Assembly (NCBI GenBank): GCA_015493525.1
Contig: WGCY01000047.1
Span: forward strand, 19,233 to 83,232
Length of the DNA: 64,000 bases
DNA from: Bacteroidales bacterium
GTDB taxonomy: Bacteria; Bacteroidota; Bacteroidia; Bacteroidales; F082
Direction of reading: 5' to 3'
A program made the position numbers and the translations under genes. Below, in pieces: positions 26,626 to 36,960 of the stretch (its first letter is position 1; every line of letters begins with the position of its first letter). The notes below the pieces were generated by a model. The model had not been told where the DNA came from. It did no database searches and was given only the letters and a program-made list of their open reading frames with translations.

Positions 26626-28134
26626 ATGAAAATTCCATTGAAGATTTTTTTTAAGAACAATCGGTTCAAAGCAGCTGTTCCTACAGTCTTTTTCTTTTTT
26701 CTGGCGGGCATGCTGTTTTTTTCTGCCTGTAAAAAAGATATCCTGAACACAAGTCCCGATTTCAAGCTGACTTTCTCCAACGATTCCATCATTTTCGATA
26801 CGGTTTTTACCTCCCTCGGGTCTGCTACCCATCGGTTGATGGTTTACAACCCCGGCACATCGAAGGTTAAAATTTCTGATATCCGTTTAGAAAAAGGAAA
26901 TGCCTCCGATTTCCGAATCAATGTGGATGGTGTTGCCACCTACGACAAGCAGGATGTGGAAATCAGGGGTGGTGACAGTATTTTTATTTTTGCCCGCGTA
27001 ACCATCGACCCCAACAATGCCGCCAATCCGTTTGTGGTGGAAGACCGTTTACTTTTCAACATCAACGGCAACCAGCAAAGTGTCAAGCTGGTGGCCTGGG
27101 GAAAAAATGCGCGTTATATCCTTGCCGACCACCACGCCCCCGGATTTCCGTCGTATATCATTGTGGCCGACAGCCTTGAGAATGTTCAATGGACCAACAA
27201 AAAGCCCATTGTCATCTATGGTTATGCCGTTATCAATTCGTACGGAAGCCTGAACATCGCCGCCGGGACAAAAATTTATTTTCATAAAAGTTCCGGATTG
27301 TGGGTCTATGCCAACGGAAAACTTACCGTTTCCGGAACACGGGAACATCCGGTTGTCTTTCAGGGAGACAGGTTGGAAACCGACTATGCCGAACTTCCCG
27401 GACAATGGGACAGGATATGGATAATGGAAGGCCCCGCCGGCAGCGACAATGTGATAAAAAATGCTGTGATAAAAAATGGCTTTATCGGCATTCAGGCTGA
27501 ATCCTTTTTTAAGAAAAACCAAAACAAACTTTCGCTGGAGAACGTTATCATCGAAAACATGAATGGCGCAGGCATCCTTAGCAGAGATTATACCATTGAC
27601 GGACAGAACCTTGTAGTGGCCAACTGCGGCGGTTATTGCCTTGCCCTGACTGGTGGCGGCAACTATCACTTCATCCAGAGTACCCTTGCCAACTACTGGC
27701 CCTATTCCATCCGTAATAACCCGGCCGTTATACTAACCAACTTCCTGAAAGACACCAACAACCAGCCGGTACCCCTCCCCATGCATTTCACACTGGGAAA
27801 CAGCATTATCTATGGATACAACGACAATGAATTTGGCACGGGAATGGTTGCCGGTGCCGATTCGTCCTACTATCTCGACCATTGTCTTGTGAAAAGCCGT
27901 TTAAAGATGGACAACACGGCCTATTTTAACCAAATTCTCAAAAACGAAGACCCGAAGTTCATGGATATTGAAAAACAGGATTATCGCATTGACACATTGT
28001 CGCCGGCCATTGGAAGGGGCGATCCGGCCATCAGCGTTTCGGCACCTTTTGACTTGCTGGGAAACCCACGCGGGCAGGTTCCTGACCTCGGGGCCTATCA
28101 ATTTGTCCCGGGACAAAGCAAGAAGTTAAAATAA
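26626..28134 (+). CDS. Lipoprotein with right-handed parallel beta-helix
   Basis: 502 aa. A lipoprotein signal with lipobox MLFFSAC (Cys near residue 35) is followed by an immunoglobulin-like segment (about 45-155, with IRLEKGNASDFRINVDG). A repetitive beta-helix then runs to the C-terminus (NSYGSLNIAAGTKIYFHKSS, VIKNAVIKNGFIGIQAES). It ends with AIGRGDPAISVSAPFDLLGN and PDLGAYQ, the usual close of secreted beta-helix proteins of Bacteroidota. It is probably surface or periplasmic; the substrate is unknown. Confidence 0.75.
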   Translation: MKIPLKIFFKNNRFKAAVPTVFFFFLAGMLFFSACKKDILNTSPDFKLTFSNDSIIFDTVFTSLGSATHRLMVYNPGTSKVKISDIRLEKGNASDFRINVDGVATYDKQDVEIRGGDSIFIFARVTIDPNNAANPFVVEDRLLFNINGNQQSVKLVAWGKNARYILADHHAPGFPSYIIVADSLENVQWTNKKPIVIYGYAVINSYGSLNIAAGTKIYFHKSSGLWVYANGKLTVSGTREHPVVFQGDRLETDYAELPGQWDRIWIMEGPAGSDNVIKNAVIKNGFIGIQAESFFKKNQNKLSLENVIIENMNGAGILSRDYTIDGQNLVVANCGGYCLALTGGGNYHFIQSTLANYWPYSIRNNPAVILTNFLKDTNNQPVPLPMHFTLGNSIIYGYNDNEFGTGMVAGADSSYYLDHCLVKSRLKMDNTAYFNQILKNEDPKFMDIEKQDYRIDTLSPAIGRGDPAISVSAPFDLLGNPRGQVPDLGAYQFVPGQSKKLK

Positions 28135-28177
28135 TCTTTCTATTTTCGCTGAATATTCAGCACCACAAACAGCCATT

Positions 28178-28708
28178 ATGATCATTGGAATTGGAGGAGT
28201 TAGTAATGCCGGGAAAACGACGCTGGCCACCCGGCTGAAAGAAAAGTTGCATCCTCTTCGCGTTTCTGTTTTATGCCAGGATGATTTTGCCCGTCCTACA
28301 GCTGAAATCCCCCGCATCAATGGCCATACAGACTGGGAGATTCCCGAATCCATTGACCTGGCCAGATATTACAGGCACATTCTTAAACAAGAAACAGCAT
28401 TCGATATCGTCATTGCCGAAGGGCTGTTTGCCTTTTGCGACAAGCACATCTACAGCCATTACAACAAAAAAATATTTCTGAGAATCAGCAAAGAGACTTT
28501 CTGGAAAAGAAAATCAAAAGACCTGCGCTGGGGAAAAGAACCCGACTGGTATATGGAACACATTTGGGAGAGCCATTTTAAATGCGGGATGCTGAATGAC
28601 GTGGACAGAAATACGGTCATCCTCTCCGGAGAAGAAGCCATTGATCTCGATCGGCTGATTCCCTTTTTTGAACTTGAAAAATTTTTACCCAAATCACGAA
28701 GAAATTAA
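28178..28708 (+). CDS. Nucleoside kinase of the uridine kinase/nicotinamide riboside kinase superfamily
   Basis: 176 aa. Walker A is GVSNAGKTT (residues 7-15), followed by CQDDFARPTAEIP and DWEIPESIDLARYY, close in pattern to eukaryotic nicotinamide riboside kinases (GVTNSGKTTL, QDDFFKP). A lid region with KRKSKDLRWGKEPDW follows. It probably phosphorylates a nucleoside, with nicotinamide riboside or uridine as candidates; the substrate cannot be fixed from sequence. It is followed 13 bp later by a small ORF, likely co-transcribed. Confidence 0.65.
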   Translation: MIIGIGGVSNAGKTTLATRLKEKLHPLRVSVLCQDDFARPTAEIPRINGHTDWEIPESIDLARYYRHILKQETAFDIVIAEGLFAFCDKHIYSHYNKKIFLRISKETFWKRKSKDLRWGKEPDWYMEHIWESHFKCGMLNDVDRNTVILSGEEAIDLDRLIPFFELEKFLPKSRRN

Positions 28709-28721
28709 CCCAAACACAAAA

Positions 28722-29069
28722 ATGACACTTCCCGTAAAAATTCTGTTTTACCTTGAAAACGAAGAAATAGCCCTTATCGAAATCAAACGAACGGACAGGC
28801 CGGAAGAATTGGATAAAAGCAAGGTTTATTTTTGGTTACTTTTCAAAAAATCATCCGGGGAAATCGAAAAACTGGATTTTGTTTCCATGAAATACGGGCA
28901 GGAAAAGGAAGAACGTGTTTTTTCACAAGGCAGGTTAACCTTTGACAAACACTTTGGGTCATTTGAGGATTTCGCCGGGCAGCATCCATTGAGGAACATC
29001 CCGGCTACGCAGCTGTCGGGCGAATTTGAAGAAAAAATCAATCATTACTTCCAAGGGCAAAAAGGATAA
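28722..29069 (+). CDS. Hypothetical small protein downstream of the kinase
   Basis: 115 aa from the ATG at 28722 (MTLPVKILFYLENEEIALIE); the track start at 28668 lies inside the kinase gene. I do not recognise a family. It is a soluble, charged alpha/beta sequence without signal peptide or membrane helix. Tight spacing after the kinase gene and convergence with miaA, only 6 bp between stops, suggest a real gene. Confidence 0.55.
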   Translation: MTLPVKILFYLENEEIALIEIKRTDRPEELDKSKVYFWLLFKKSSGEIEKLDFVSMKYGQEKEERVFSQGRLTFDKHFGSFEDFAGQHPLRNIPATQLSGEFEEKINHYFQGQKG

Positions 29070-29075
29070 CTTTTG

Positions 29076-30008
29076 CTATTTAAATGAAGCCTGTTTCAAT
29101 ATTTGCAGGCAAGCCGCCACTTTTTCCTCTTCCGCCATCTCCCCATCAATCCAGTGTATGACAGTTCCCCGTTTCTCCATGCGCCTGAACCAGGTCATCT
29201 GTCGTTTGGAAAATTGATGGATGGCCGTATTTAGTTTCGAAAACATTTCATCATAAGTTATTTCACCTGTAACATGTTGTGTAACAAAACGATATTCCAG
29301 ACCGTAAAAGGTAAGCTGCTCCGGTTCCAGGCCACTTTGGAGCAACCGTTGTACCTCTTCTATCATCCCATTTTCAAGGCGGTTTTCCAAACGTTGGGTA
29401 ATACGCCGGCGGACTGTCTCGCGGGGAAAAGCAATGCCAAAATTCACTGAATTTATTTTGGGGAGCTTCCCGCTAAGGGGGTGTTGTTTTTCAAACGCTT
29501 TTATTTCAATGGCACGCAAGGTGCGTTTTCTGTCGCCAATATCCGTGGTATTGTGGAGTGTTCCGTAACTTTTCAGTATTTCTATCAGCTTTGTATCTGA
29601 AAAGGAATTTAGCTTTTGGCGCAAAGCACTATTTTCCGGCACCTGTTGCAACCGATACCCCCTGAGCACAGCATCAAGGTACAGGCCTGTGCCCCCGCAC
29701 AAAACAGGAAGGTTTCCCCGCTCGCCTATCTCAGCATAAGCCCGAAGAAAATCGCGCTGAAAAGCAAAGACATTATACTCCGTTCCCGGATCAGCAATAT
29801 CCACAAGATGGAAAGGGACTTTTCTCCCGTTTACCACATAATCCCCCAAATCTTTCCCCGTTCCGATATCCATTCCCCGGTAAACCTGTCGCGAATCGGC
29901 ACTGATAACCTCCCCTTTTGTCTCGGCAGCCAGCAGGGCAGCCAACCGTGTTTTCCCTGTTGCCGTGGGTCCGAGTACGGTAATCATATCTGCTTTCTCA
30001 TGCTTCAT
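29076..30008 (-). CDS. miaA: tRNA dimethylallyltransferase
   Basis: 310 aa. P-loop GPTATGKT at residues 13-20, then the family signatures ISADSRQVYRGMDIGTGK, FHLVDIADP and LCGGTGLYLDAVLRGY. It transfers a dimethylallyl group to A37 of tRNAs that read U-starting codons. It is monocistronic and convergent with the small hypothetical gene. Upstream on the minus strand TATTTTCG is one mismatch from the -7 consensus. Confidence 0.97.
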   Translation of the reverse strand: MKHEKADMITVLGPTATGKTRLAALLAAETKGEVISADSRQVYRGMDIGTGKDLGDYVVNGRKVPFHLVDIADPGTEYNVFAFQRDFLRAYAEIGERGNLPVLCGGTGLYLDAVLRGYRLQQVPENSALRQKLNSFSDTKLIEILKSYGTLHNTTDIGDRKRTLRAIEIKAFEKQHPLSGKLPKINSVNFGIAFPRETVRRRITQRLENRLENGMIEEVQRLLQSGLEPEQLTFYGLEYRFVTQHVTGEITYDEMFSKLNTAIHQFSKRQMTWFRRMEKRGTVIHWIDGEMAEEEKVAACLQILKQASFK

Positions 30009-30155
30009 CCGGCGAAAATAATGAATCTATAAAATATTATTCCCTCACCATGCGTAATTTCTTCGCTTAACTTACTCAATATCAAATTACTTCTCATGAG
30101 TACATTATTTTTGAGATTTAAACTGCTTTTAATAGATAAAAAGGCAATGTTTTTC

Positions 30156-30163
30156 TACATTTG
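30156..30163 (+). promoter_or_regulatory. -7 promoter box of the DUF5723-like gene
   Basis: TACATTTG matches TAnnTTTG, 57 nt before the ATG at 30221. Confidence 0.45.
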
Positions 30164-30220
30164 TGGTTCCTTAAGGAAGGAAAAAGGATTTACTATTTAT
30201 TAAATTGACTTGTCTATATT

Positions 30221-31711
30221 ATGAATAACGGGACAGCCGAAAGTGGGTATGATATATCCATTGGTTTCGTAAGATTTGTACTCATTGGCCTTGTCCTGTT
30301 TATCGGAAAAGGCCTCATGGCACAACAAATGCTGGGACTGGGCTTTGACAATTACAACGGGGCAGCCGGAGCCGCACTCAATCCGGCTTCCCTGACCAAC
30401 TCAAAGGTTTATCTTGATGTCAACCTGATAACCGCCGATTTCTTTTTGGAAAGCAACATGGGCTATTTCGACAAAGACAGTACCAGCCTTTGGAAATTAA
30501 TGCAAATGGCGAGAGGACATTCGGCGCAAAACCAGGATGTTGTTTTCATTCCTTATCAGGAAAAAGGAAAACAAAACCTTTCCATAACATCGAGAATTCA
30601 GGGACCAACCATCATGCTACAAGATGGCCGGCAGGCTGCATCCATCGGAATTGCCTTTCGCACTGTCAGTTCGGGTGTTAACATCCCCTATCAATTTGTC
30701 GCATCGCAAGGCAGGCTCTCCGATTCCGTTCTGCTTCACCATAGCTTTGATGACAATAATTTCAACATTTCATCTTTAAGCTGGGCAGAGATTAGTTTGA
30801 GCTATGCCTATGACCTCATAGAAAGGGAAGACATGAAACTTACTGTGGGAGGAAGTGTTAAATATCTGATGGGGGTGTCCGGAGCCTACATCGCCACAAA
30901 GAATTTTAACTTTTCCGTCCCCAACTCCAAAACACTTGATATAAAAAATTATGATGGAGAGATGGGATTTGCACTTTCTGTTGATTATGACGATTACAAC
31001 AACCCTGATTTTGATCCGGTTTTCAAAGGACATGGTATAGGACTGGATATTGGCATTTTGTATACAAAGCTAAAAACGTTCCCCAAGCCGGGAGAAAAAC
31101 GGTTGTGTGCAAAACCTTATACCGATTATGTTTACAAAATCGGGGTTTCCCTCATGGACTTCGGCAGCATCCGGTTTAATAACCACACACAAGTACATCA
31201 AATTGATAACAAAGCTGCCACATGGGAACATTTTGACACCGTGCAAAACAGGAGTATCAACAGCACCATGCGGATGATCAGCGATGTGTTCTACGGTTCG
31301 CCCACCGCTTCGCTTACCGGAACCAGCATGAACATGAGCCTGCCCACCACATTAAGCATTCAGTTTGACTATCATTTCAGAAAAAACCTATACCTTGGTG
31401 CCTATTTACAACAGCCCATCCGGTTACGGCTGAAATCAATTCGCCAGCCACCTGTATTAGGGATTATTCCGCGTTATGAATCACGTATGTTCGGTGCCAG
31501 CCTGCCCGTTGTTGTGTACAACTACGAAAAAGTAAGGCTGGGTGCATCCCTGCGCTTTTATTCCCTGACGGTAGGTACAGAAAACCTGGGGGCTTTATTC
31601 GGCACCGGCGACCTCACAGGGATGGATTTCTATTTCTCCATGCGGTTTAACTTAGACAAGGGCAGTTGCCTGAGCTACAAAAAAGGTGCTTGTTTTAATG
31701 CTAATAAATAA
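30221..31711 (+). CDS. Outer membrane protein, DUF5723-like
   Basis: 496 aa. An N-terminal hydrophobic segment ending in GLMAQQ looks like a signal peptide with a long polar head. The mature part (GAAGAALNPASLTNSKVYLDVN ...) fits the DUF5723/PorV-like beta-barrels of Bacteroidota. These carry an Asn-Pro-Ala motif near the start and end in amphipathic strands (MDFYFSMRFNLDKG). Probably an outer membrane barrel of unknown role. Confidence 0.65.
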   Translation: MNNGTAESGYDISIGFVRFVLIGLVLFIGKGLMAQQMLGLGFDNYNGAAGAALNPASLTNSKVYLDVNLITADFFLESNMGYFDKDSTSLWKLMQMARGHSAQNQDVVFIPYQEKGKQNLSITSRIQGPTIMLQDGRQAASIGIAFRTVSSGVNIPYQFVASQGRLSDSVLLHHSFDDNNFNISSLSWAEISLSYAYDLIEREDMKLTVGGSVKYLMGVSGAYIATKNFNFSVPNSKTLDIKNYDGEMGFALSVDYDDYNNPDFDPVFKGHGIGLDIGILYTKLKTFPKPGEKRLCAKPYTDYVYKIGVSLMDFGSIRFNNHTQVHQIDNKAATWEHFDTVQNRSINSTMRMISDVFYGSPTASLTGTSMNMSLPTTLSIQFDYHFRKNLYLGAYLQQPIRLRLKSIRQPPVLGIIPRYESRMFGASLPVVVYNYEKVRLGASLRFYSLTVGTENLGALFGTGDLTGMDFYFSMRFNLDKGSCLSYKKGACFNANK

Positions 31712-31877
31712 GAAAACCGAAAAAATAACAGAACCTGTTTCTCTTCCCTTCCTATTTTTTAACTTTTATCATTTTTCAGTAACCTGTATGTTAAAAAAAA
31801 GAGTAAAATTGCACAACTTCTGACCATCGGGAAGAAATCTGTCGGGATAATTTTCCGGAAATACTAAATTCTAAATT

Positions 31878-34550
31878 ATGAAACGTATTTATATCGTATT
31901 GCTGGTAATAAGCGGGCTGTGGCTCTCAGCATGCCAAAGCAACCTGTCAAAGAATAAAACCGCCCACATCACAACAGCTAAATTTCCGCTTGCTATGCCC
32001 TACAACAAGTTGCTGTCACCGGCCGGAACACAAATTTATTTCGGCGATTCAGCATTGGAAAATCACGCGTTGGATGTGGCATTATCACCTGACAACAAAT
32101 CACTTGCCGTAGAAGGACGTTACAGCGTAGTATTTGTACGCACCCGGGATAACCAAATCATTTACCGCCTTGTCCTGCGAAAATACCTCAAAGGAAAAAA
32201 AGCCATGAACACCTACTCGGGAATTACCTGGCTACAGCAAAACGGGAAACAATATGTACTTTGGAGTACCCGTAATGATCTGATTCAGGCACAATGGGAC
32301 GGCAAAATAGCCAAAATAGTCAAGACCTATCACTTTGAACCCAAGAAGGGTGTTCGCGCCTCCATCCCCAACGAGATGGCCGTCAGGAGAGAAAAAGGAG
32401 AAATCATGGTTTACCTGGTGTTAAACGGGAACGATGAGGTGGTAAAACTTCAACTTAGTTCGGGAAAAATTCTGTGGCAACAGCCTGTAGGATTGGCACC
32501 TTATGGTATCGCCCTGGCCAACGGAAAGTTATACGTTTCTAACTGGTCAGGTGCTGTTCCGGTAGCCGGCGACAAGCAAACGGCAGGTATTCCCTGGGAA
32601 GGCGCATCGGTAGATCGTTTTGGCACAGTATCTTCAGGCACGGTAAGCGTGTTGAACCCCGCCAACGGAAAAACATTTCGTGAAATAAAAGTTGGCCTTC
32701 ATCCCAATAAGATTATTCCAGATTCGCATGGTGATTTTGTCTTTGTAGCCAACGGTAACGATGACAACGTCAGTGTTATCAGCACCAAAACAAACACCAT
32801 TACAGAAACTGTTTCCGTAAGATTAGACAAAGCCAATAATCCCTATTTTGGTGATTCTCCCAACAGCCTGGCACTTTCACCCGACGGAAGCAGATTGTAT
32901 GTGGCCAATGGCATGGACAATGCGCTGGCTGTCATTAACCTTGGACAAAAATCAGGGGGAAAGAACGCTCAACCCAACAGTAAAATAGCAGGATTTATCC
33001 CTACCGCTGCCTATCCTGGCGGTATCGCCATGAAAGGCAGCAACACCCTTTATGTGGCTAACATAGAAGGAATTGGTGCCCGGCTAACCGTAAAAAATAA
33101 AAACAACAAAGCATACCAGACCTTTATCCGCGTAGATGGGAAGAAACGTCCCACTGCCGGGGCTTTCAACTCACATCGCATGCTGGCATCGGTCTCCATC
33201 ATCCCGGTTCCTGACAGCCAAAAGCTGGCCAGCTATACCCGGCAGGTGATACACAACAACGAGCTGGTGAGGCTGGCTTTGCTTAACCTGCTTCCGCGAA
33301 AAAACAGAAAGCCGGTTCCCGTTCCCAAACGCATTGGAGAGCCTTCCGTTTTTAAACATGTCATTTACATCATCAAAGAAAACAGAACCTACGACCAGGT
33401 CCTAGGGGATGTTAAAAAGGGAAACGGCGATGCCGAACTCTGTACTTTCGGGAAAAAAGTCACCCCGAACATACACAAGTTGGTTGGCGAATACGTCTTG
33501 CTTGACAATTACAAAGCCTCCGGAAAGTGTTCCGCCGAGGGCCATGTTTGGACAGATGCTTCCATAGTAACGGATTATATCGAGAAAAATGTACGTGCCT
33601 GGTTCAGAAGTTATACCCATGTGTTGTACGATGCCATGGCCTATCCCAAAACCGGCTTTCTGTGGGATGATGCCCTGGATCATGGCAAAAGTGTACGAAT
33701 TTATGGGGAGACAGCCATCCCCCACTGGAAAAGCGGAAAAACATGGTTGGGAGTGTACAGGGACTTCCAGGCCGGGAAGCCATTCCATTTCACTAACAAG
33801 ACCACCATTGCCCGTGTTCGCGGTATTTTGTCACCTACCTACCCGGGTTACGACAGCCACAACGTACCGGATGTTGTGAGAGCCAAGGCGTTTATCAATG
33901 AGCTGAAAGCCTTTGAAAAAATGAAAGGCGATGCATTTCCCGAGCTGATTGTTATGGCGTTGCCCAACGACCACACAGGAGGAACTTCGCCGAAGCATCC
34001 TACACCCCGTGCTATGGTTGCCGATAACGATTACTCACTGGGACAGATTATCCAGGCCGTTTCGGAAAGTAAATTCTGGAAAAACACCGTTATTTTTATC
34101 ACCGAGGACGACTCACAGCACGGTTGGGATCATGTGTCGGCTTATCGCACAGTGGGCACGGTCATCAGTCCCTACACCAGGACCGGAAAAGTTATTTCCA
34201 CCGATTACAACCAAACTTCACTGATTCGTACCATTGAACAAATTCTGGGACTTCCGCCCATGAACATTATGGATGCATCGGCAAAGCCTATGTTTGATGT
34301 CTTTTCGGCAAAACCTGACTTCGCCCCATATAAAGGAGTTAAAAACAACATCCCGCTGGACGAAATGAATCCGCAACTGAGTGCTTTGAAAGGCTTGCAA
34401 AAGCAATTTGCCATAGCTTCCATGAAAATGGACAAGCTGGGAATTGATGCCGGCAATGACAATGAGCTGAACAGGATTATTTGGTCATCTGTTAAGAAAG
34501 AAGAACCATATCCTGCCCATTTTGCCGGGAAGGCAGACGACGACGATTAA
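31878..34550 (+). CDS. Lipoprotein: YncE-like beta-propeller fused to a phosphoesterase
   Basis: 890 aa. Lipobox LWLSAC at residues 14-19. Residues about 60-430 form a seven-bladed propeller with YncE-like repeats (VFVANGNDDNVSVISTKTNT, SLALSPDGSRLYVANGMDN). From about 490 a phosphoesterase domain of the acid phosphatase/phospholipase C type begins with VIYIIKENRTYDQVLGD, then SAEGHVWTDASIVTDY, MALPNDHTGG and FITEDDSQHGWDH. Anchored outside the cytoplasm, it would cleave phosphate esters; the substrate is not known. The domain pair is a recurrent architecture in Bacteroidota. No operon partner. Confidence 0.85.
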   Translation: MKRIYIVLLVISGLWLSACQSNLSKNKTAHITTAKFPLAMPYNKLLSPAGTQIYFGDSALENHALDVALSPDNKSLAVEGRYSVVFVRTRDNQIIYRLVLRKYLKGKKAMNTYSGITWLQQNGKQYVLWSTRNDLIQAQWDGKIAKIVKTYHFEPKKGVRASIPNEMAVRREKGEIMVYLVLNGNDEVVKLQLSSGKILWQQPVGLAPYGIALANGKLYVSNWSGAVPVAGDKQTAGIPWEGASVDRFGTVSSGTVSVLNPANGKTFREIKVGLHPNKIIPDSHGDFVFVANGNDDNVSVISTKTNTITETVSVRLDKANNPYFGDSPNSLALSPDGSRLYVANGMDNALAVINLGQKSGGKNAQPNSKIAGFIPTAAYPGGIAMKGSNTLYVANIEGIGARLTVKNKNNKAYQTFIRVDGKKRPTAGAFNSHRMLASVSIIPVPDSQKLASYTRQVIHNNELVRLALLNLLPRKNRKPVPVPKRIGEPSVFKHVIYIIKENRTYDQVLGDVKKGNGDAELCTFGKKVTPNIHKLVGEYVLLDNYKASGKCSAEGHVWTDASIVTDYIEKNVRAWFRSYTHVLYDAMAYPKTGFLWDDALDHGKSVRIYGETAIPHWKSGKTWLGVYRDFQAGKPFHFTNKTTIARVRGILSPTYPGYDSHNVPDVVRAKAFINELKAFEKMKGDAFPELIVMALPNDHTGGTSPKHPTPRAMVADNDYSLGQIIQAVSESKFWKNTVIFITEDDSQHGWDHVSAYRTVGTVISPYTRTGKVISTDYNQTSLIRTIEQILGLPPMNIMDASAKPMFDVFSAKPDFAPYKGVKNNIPLDEMNPQLSALKGLQKQFAIASMKMDKLGIDAGNDNELNRIIWSSVKKEEPYPAHFAGKADDDD

Positions 34551-34625
34551 TCCGCAGCTGGCGCAACTGGCGCAAGTGTCCGCTTTACCGCAACTGGCGC
34601 AAGCGTCCGCTTGTGCCTTTTGTCT
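34551..34625. repeat. Tandem REP-like repeat between the phosphoesterase gene and metX
   Basis: Two 22-bp direct copies differ at one base: CAACTGGCGCAAGTGTCCGC and CAACTGGCGCAAGCGTCCGC, each followed by TT, at 34564-34585 and 34591-34612, with a 27-bp period. Each carries the palindrome CAAGYGTCCRCTTG also present near 7.1 kb. Confidence 0.75.
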
Positions 34626-34638
34626 TGTACCTTGCATT

Positions 34639-35658
34639 TTATTTCTTCACCGGCTTCCAGAAATTTCGAATAATCCGTGTCAGGTCTCTGAATTCCAATA
34701 AAAATCCATCGTGGCCAAAATCGGAATGCAGCCATTGCAACTCCGCTCCCGGGATGTTTTTTAGCATAACCTGCTGATCTTCTTCCGGAAAGAGGATATC
34801 TGTGTCAATACCTACAATGAGTGTCCGGGCTTTGATGGCAGCCAGTGCTTTTTGGAGGCTGCCGCGGTTTCTGCCAACATGGTGGCTGTCGAAAGCACGC
34901 GTAAGCAGATAATACGCCCGTGCATCAAACCGGCGGGCCAGTTTCTCCCCCTGATACTGCTGGTAGGTAATGGCTTTTAAGTTCCGGTAATCGTCATCAG
35001 GTTCCAGCGGCTGGGTTTTGTTGTAGGCCACGGCATTGCGGTAGCTCAGTAATGCAATGGCGCGGGCTGCCTTCATGCCCTCTTTCCCGCCATCAGCTGT
35101 TTTCTTAAAGAAACTTTTGTCTGCCCGGATAGCCATGCGCTGCGCCTCGTTCAACCCGGATGTCCAGGGCGTTGACATAGCTCCGCCGGCAATCAGTACC
35201 AGGTTCCGGATGACTTTGGGTTCCATAATAGCCCATTCGATGGCCTGAAAGCTACCGATAGAGCCCCCCGTCAACACTTCTATTTTTTCGATGCCGAGAT
35301 GCTTTCGCAAAAGAGTATGTGCTTTTACCATGTCGCGGATGGTGATGTCCGGAAACTTGTCGTAGTAAACCGATCCATTTCCGTCTTTCGACAAAGGGCC
35401 GGTGGTTCCGTAACACGAACCCAGGACATTGGCACAGACGATGAATTGTTTTTCCGGATCAAAACATTTGCCTTTTCCCACCATGCCGCTCCACCAGTCG
35501 GCCACATCGGCATTGGCAGTAAGCGCGTGGCATATCCACACCACGTTGTCTTTGGCAGCGTTCAGCTTCCCATAGATATGAAAAGCAATGTCAATCCGGG
35601 GAAGCCGGATACCGCTTTCAAGTACAAAAGGTTTTTCTGAGATATACTTCTGTAACAT
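34639..35658 (-). CDS. metX: Homoserine O-acetyltransferase
   Basis: 339 aa alpha/beta hydrolase. Nucleophile Ser near 133 in LTGGSIGSFQAIEW, Asp in GIDTDILFP and His in DFGHDGFLLE. It acetylates homoserine, the first committed step to methionine by the sulfhydrylation route. It is the last gene of an operon with metY (3 bp upstream) and aspartate kinase, all under a SAM-I riboswitch. A succinyl-transferring variant cannot be ruled out by eye. Confidence 0.93.
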   Translation of the reverse strand: MLQKYISEKPFVLESGIRLPRIDIAFHIYGKLNAAKDNVVWICHALTANADVADWWSGMVGKGKCFDPEKQFIVCANVLGSCYGTTGPLSKDGNGSVYYDKFPDITIRDMVKAHTLLRKHLGIEKIEVLTGGSIGSFQAIEWAIMEPKVIRNLVLIAGGAMSTPWTSGLNEAQRMAIRADKSFFKKTADGGKEGMKAARAIALLSYRNAVAYNKTQPLEPDDDYRNLKAITYQQYQGEKLARRFDARAYYLLTRAFDSHHVGRNRGSLQKALAAIKARTLIVGIDTDILFPEEDQQVMLKNIPGAELQWLHSDFGHDGFLLEFRDLTRIIRNFWKPVKK

Positions 35659-35661
35659 AAC

Positions 35662-36960
<1,299 letters not shown>

